Shown here: piece by piece, positions 48,089-51,223 of the stretch | Layout of the letters: every line of letters begins with the position of its first letter | Position numbering within the stretch: position 1 is the stretch's first letter | NCBI GenBank assembly: GCA_026713305.1 | Contig: JAPOOS010000283.1 | Location: forward strand, 1 to 51,223 | Length of the DNA stretch: 51,223 nucleotides | Origin: Paracoccaceae bacterium | Lineage (GTDB): Bacteria; Pseudomonadota; Alphaproteobacteria; Rhodobacterales; Rhodobacteraceae | Direction of reading: 5' to 3' | Made by a program: the position numbers and the translations under genes | Notes under the pieces: generated by a model | Told to the model about the DNA's origin: nothing | Seen by the model: only the letters and a program-made list of their open reading frames with translations | Database searches by the model: none

Positions 48089-49096
48089 ATGTTTGACTAT
48101 ACAATTCGCCGCACACTGCTGGCTATCCCCACCCTGCTGTTCATCAGCCTGATACTGTTCCTGCTTCTGGACCTTGCCCCGGGAGACCCGACGGCGCAGC
48201 TGCCGCTGACAATCCCGCCTGAGGTGAAGGAGAAGATCAGGGAATCGCTTGGCCTCGGCCAGCCGCTGGTCATCCGTTATCTCTTGTGGCTGCAGCAATT
48301 CTTCGTGAACGAACCGCTGCATTACCTGACCGAGATCACCGGCTGGGATCTGAGCGGCGACCGGCAACGTGTGTTGTCCTGGCAATCCCGATCCCCCGTT
48401 GTCGACATCATTCTTCAGCGGCTGCCGCAGACCCTTTGGGTTGTCGGCATGTCATATGTGGTTGGCGTGCTGATCGCACTGCCTATCGGAATAATCTCGG
48501 CCTACCGGCAGTATAGCTGGTTCGATCAGATCGGCACGTTCGTGTCGATGATCGGATTCTCCGTGCCGACATTCTTCACCGGTGTCCTGCTGATTGTCGT
48601 GTTTTCAGTGGAACTTGGCTGGTTCCCGTCGATTTACGATACAACTCATGTGGTTGACGACTGGTCGAGCTTCCTCTTCCAGGTCAAGCAGATGATAATG
48701 CCAACCATGGTTTTGGCGCTCTACAATGCCGCCCAGATCAGCCGTTTCATGCGAGCGTCAATGCTCGACAATCTCAACCAGGATTTCGTGCGCACGGCAC
48801 GCTCCAAGGGTTTGCGAGAATCCACTGTCGTGCTTGTTCATGTACTGCGCAATTCGATGATCCCCGTTGTCACGGTCATTGCGCTAGGCGTACCAACGGT
48901 GTTCGGAGGCGCCATCATCACCGAGCAGGTGTTCAAGGTCAATGGTCTTGGACAGCTGTTGATCACTGCCATACAGGCAAACGACATACCGATGGTGCAG
49001 TCGCTCACTTTCATATTTGCAATTCTGATTGTGGCGTTCAATCTGATTGCAGATGTTCTCTACGGAGTTCTTGATCCCAGGATCCGCTATGACTGA
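48089..49096 (+). CDS. Peptide ABC transporter permease (DppB/OppB type)
   Basis: A 335-residue inner-membrane protein. One N-terminal hydrophobic helix (MFDYTIRRTLLAIPTLLFISLILFLL) is followed by a periplasmic segment and five more helices. The cytoplasmic EAA-type loop that contacts the ATPase is visible at RTARSKGLRESTVVLVHVLRNS, as is the family's opening GDPTAQL. Its last codons overlap the next permease gene by 8 nt. It forms the channel with that protein. Confidence 0.95.
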   Translation: MFDYTIRRTLLAIPTLLFISLILFLLLDLAPGDPTAQLPLTIPPEVKEKIRESLGLGQPLVIRYLLWLQQFFVNEPLHYLTEITGWDLSGDRQRVLSWQSRSPVVDIILQRLPQTLWVVGMSYVVGVLIALPIGIISAYRQYSWFDQIGTFVSMIGFSVPTFFTGVLLIVVFSVELGWFPSIYDTTHVVDDWSSFLFQVKQMIMPTMVLALYNAAQISRFMRASMLDNLNQDFVRTARSKGLRESTVVLVHVLRNSMIPVVTVIALGVPTVFGGAIITEQVFKVNGLGQLLITAIQANDIPMVQSLTFIFAILIVAFNLIADVLYGVLDPRIRYD

Positions 49097-50006
49097 CATC
49101 ACACAATCCAAGCTTGAACAGCAGTCCAAGCCAAGATCTCAATGGCTGGACGTCTGGGATCAGTTTTCGACACACAAGGGAGCCCTTGCTGGCGCAGGTT
49201 TCTTTCTCTTCGTCCTGTTGGCTGTCATATTCGGTCCGTACGTGTGGGCAATCGACCCGCAGTACATCGACATTCGAGCGCGCAACGAGGGCATGAGTCT
49301 TGCGCATCCGCTGGGCACCGACCAGTTGGGCCGAGACACGCTGGCCAGACTGATTCGTGGTGGCCAAACTTCAATGGCGGTTGGCTTGACTGCCATGCTG
49401 CTTTCGCTGGTTGTTGGCACATTGATCGGCGTTCTGGCCGGTTATGTGCGATGGCTGGATGGACCTCTGATGCGTCTGACCGACCTGTTTCTGGCGCTTC
49501 CCCTGCTTCCTCTCCTGTTGGTAATCATCATGCTGTTTCGGGAGACGTTGCGGTCAGCCCTTGGCCCCGAGGCAGGCATATTTCTGTTGATGGTGTTTGT
49601 GATCGGAATAACGAGCTGGATGCAGACTGCAAGAATCGTCAGGGGGGACGTGCTTTCTCTCAAGGAAAGGGAATTTGTGCTGGCCGCAGTGTCCATCGGC
49701 ACTCCGGGACGGCGAATAATTCTTCGCCACATCCTGCCCAATGTGCTGTCGCCAATCATGGTTTCGGCCACTCTCGGAATCGCCAACGCGATAATCACCG
49801 AGTCTGCGCTGTCCTTTCTGGGACTCGGGTTCCCATCGGACTTTCCGACCTGGGGACGGCTGCTCTTCGATGCCATCGACTACCTTCAACAAGATCCAGG
49901 ACGCGTCCTGTGGCCAGGTCTGGCGATCTCGCTGACCGTCCTTTCAGTCAACTACATGGGTGATGGCCTGCGAGATGCACTGGATCCCAGGATCAGGGGA
50001 CGCTGA
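49089..50006 (+). CDS. Peptide ABC transporter permease (DppC/OppC type)
   Basis: The second permease, 305 residues from the ATG at 49089; the open frame starts at 49047, but the overlap codon fits the family start (a polar N-terminal tail, then WDQFSTHKGALAGAGFFLFVLLAVIFGPYV). HPLGTDQLGRDTLARLIRGGQTSM is the diagnostic OppC/DppC block, and the EAA loop is at about 205-225 (EFVLAAVSIGTPGRRIILRHILPN). LSFLGLGFPSDFPTWG closes the family pattern. It is the last gene of the transporter operon; a hairpin lies 160 bp downstream. Confidence 0.95.
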   Translation: MTDITQSKLEQQSKPRSQWLDVWDQFSTHKGALAGAGFFLFVLLAVIFGPYVWAIDPQYIDIRARNEGMSLAHPLGTDQLGRDTLARLIRGGQTSMAVGLTAMLLSLVVGTLIGVLAGYVRWLDGPLMRLTDLFLALPLLPLLLVIIMLFRETLRSALGPEAGIFLLMVFVIGITSWMQTARIVRGDVLSLKEREFVLAAVSIGTPGRRIILRHILPNVLSPIMVSATLGIANAIITESALSFLGLGFPSDFPTWGRLLFDAIDYLQQDPGRVLWPGLAISLTVLSVNYMGDGLRDALDPRIRGR

Positions 50007-51064
50007 CAACCCAACCTGATACAGCCTCGCTTTCACGCAAGCTGAATCCATCCCACTCCGGCAGTAGTCGTCTGTGGAGATCAAACAGGTGGCATGCGGA
50101 GGATGTGCTGCATTGCGCTGCTCTCCTGCAACGATGCCAGTTGTGTCCACTTCCCATGTCATCCTTGGGGTGCCATTCGGGCACCCCACAGCCTTGCGGC
50201 AGTGGCAAGAGAAGCCATTTGGCAAGCTGCATTGCAGTTCGGCGTCAGGCCATGATGATTCTGCAACTTGGGCAATACATGGAAACGACCTTCTGGCAAT
50301 GCAGCCCTTGACGATGCAGAGCGGGTTTAGTGCATCCAACAGGATCGGCTTTGCCCCCTGGAAACGGCAATACATTGCTGTTTCGGCTGGCTTCAATCCC
50401 CCTCCCCCTTGATTTCTCGCGCTGTCGGGGCTTTTCCCACCTGTTTGTGACAGTTCCCCCAAGCACGGTCACATGATGCCGCCCTTGGTGTGGGCTCGGG
50501 AAAGACTCAACCCCGCCGCTTCATTTCGGTTCCAGCAAACATTCCTCAAAGAAACAACGCTACCGATGCATGTCCGTCTTCAAGGAGCTGGTCGGCCTCG
50601 GCATGCCGGAGTAGTCATTCGATGCCATTGCAGACTGTGTTCGCAACGCCGTTCAACAGGCGCCGACCTTACGGAAGCCGAGCACACCACTCTCCACGGT
50701 TCGCCAAAGATCGGCAGCGCACTGCGTTTCCAACGTTCGCAAGCAAGGGACATGGAGGCGCTTGTTGTGATTTAGAATGCGTCTGGATTCCATCCGAAGT
50801 ACTTTTTCACTGGTTGCAGCGCCGAAGCTGCCAGTTGGGCTCTGGAATGCGGAGCATGGCCAGAGGACAGTCGATCATTGCCCTTCAGGCGCCTTTGATG
50901 TCAGCCCGGTTCTGCGCCCAATGGGCGCAGTAGACGGAGCCGCTTCGTCGGTAGTGGGCAAACTGAACCGTCGCTGCAAGCCGCTGGCAGCGGCAGCCAG
51001 AACTGGAGAAGGCGCAGAACTGGATGAATCACCCCACTGAGCGAAGGACAGCTTCGCCGCCGCC
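50007..51064. other. Gene-free region after the transporter operon
   Basis: Just over 1 kb between oppC and the partial gene at the right edge. Open frames up to 172 codons lack any family signal. It contains the hairpin at 50166-50188 and otherwise nothing I can name. Confidence 0.4.
50166..50188 (+). other. GC-rich hairpin downstream of the transporter operon
   Basis: TGGGGTGCC (50166-50174) and GGCACCCCA (50180-50188) form a perfect 9-bp stem with loop ATTCG, 160 bp after the oppC stop. It may protect the 3' end of the operon mRNA. No T run follows, so it is not a classical intrinsic terminator. Confidence 0.45.
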
Positions 51065-51223
51065 CTACCGCGCGCCAAGACCGATAATGTACCTCCGAAA
51101 ACTTGGAATCGGACAGTGCACGCTTTTGTCAGGCAGTCTTTGCAGTGCCCCACGGTGCACCAAGTGCTCGAAGAAATCCTCAACGTCCATTCCCTTGGGC
51201 AACTCCCAGCCGTGAGCATCACG
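51065..51223 (-). CDS. Partial gene, C-terminal 52 codons only, function unknown
   Basis: Reading leftward from the window edge, the frame stays open for 52 codons to a TAG at 51065-51067. The translation looks like real protein: HGWELPKGMDVEDFFEHLVHR, then a CPIPSFRRYIIGLGAR end, with balanced composition, unlike the chance frames around it. The start lies outside the window. I do not recognise the family; the CPIPSxRRYI ending suggests a conserved C-terminal motif. The longer antisense frames over the same bases have poor composition. Confidence 0.55.
   Translation of the reverse strand, partial: RDAHGWELPKGMDVEDFFEHLVHRGALQRLPDKSVHCPIPSFRRYIIGLGAR

Overview
The window comes from the chromosome of an alphaproteobacterium. 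The evidence is an NDUFA12-type complex I accessory gene (found in alphaproteobacteria and mitochondria), the block accB-accC-aat / DUF2155-mlaD-NDUFA12, the order tRNA-Leu-tig-clpP-clpX, the pair glnB-glnA beside nnr, and an RNase E with a large insertion in its S1 region. I cannot fix the order or genus. By my coordinates about 81% of the window is coding, which is low for a free-living alphaproteobacterium. The rest lies mostly in about a dozen gaps of 0.3 to 1.4 kb in which I recognise no gene.

Layout. 0.5-7 kb (minus strand): an HNH nuclease, an MFS transporter, queA and a large AsmA-like envelope protein. 7.6-12.2 kb: a bactofilin (plus), then prfB and the penicillin-binding protein 1A gene (minus). 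13-16.4 kb: rne, preceded by a near-consensus promoter and a leader of over 400 nt. 16.8-20.4 kb (plus): a DsbA-like oxidoreductase, accB, accC and aat. 20.3-25.3 kb (minus): DUF2155, mlaD, NDUFA12, clpX, clpP, tig and tRNA-Leu(UAG). 25.5-29 kb: nnr (minus) diverging from glnB-glnA (plus), which ends in a strong intrinsic terminator.

From 30 kb on the content is more accessory. At 30.4-32.7 kb a small-molecule kinase of the APH/methylthioribose-kinase fold is followed after 7 nt by an enolase paralogue with altered active-site residues. This two-gene unit is the best candidate for an undescribed pathway. A MATE exporter, parE, an ABC-F ATPase and a UDP-glucuronate-epimerase-like SDR follow. 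At 40.2-50 kb there is a nutrient-scavenging island: an M20 amidohydrolase, a solitary BMP-family binding protein with a Tat-like signal, an amidohydrolase-2 enzyme, and a complete dipeptide/oligopeptide ABC transporter in the order ATPase, ATPase, binding protein, permease, permease. The window ends inside a minus-strand gene of which only the last 52 codons are visible.

Most of the genes are housekeeping: translation termination and tRNA modification, cell-wall synthesis, RNA decay, fatty-acid synthesis initiation, protein folding and degradation, ammonium assimilation and chromosome decatenation. Function calls rest on motifs and family resemblance read by eye. No database search was possible.
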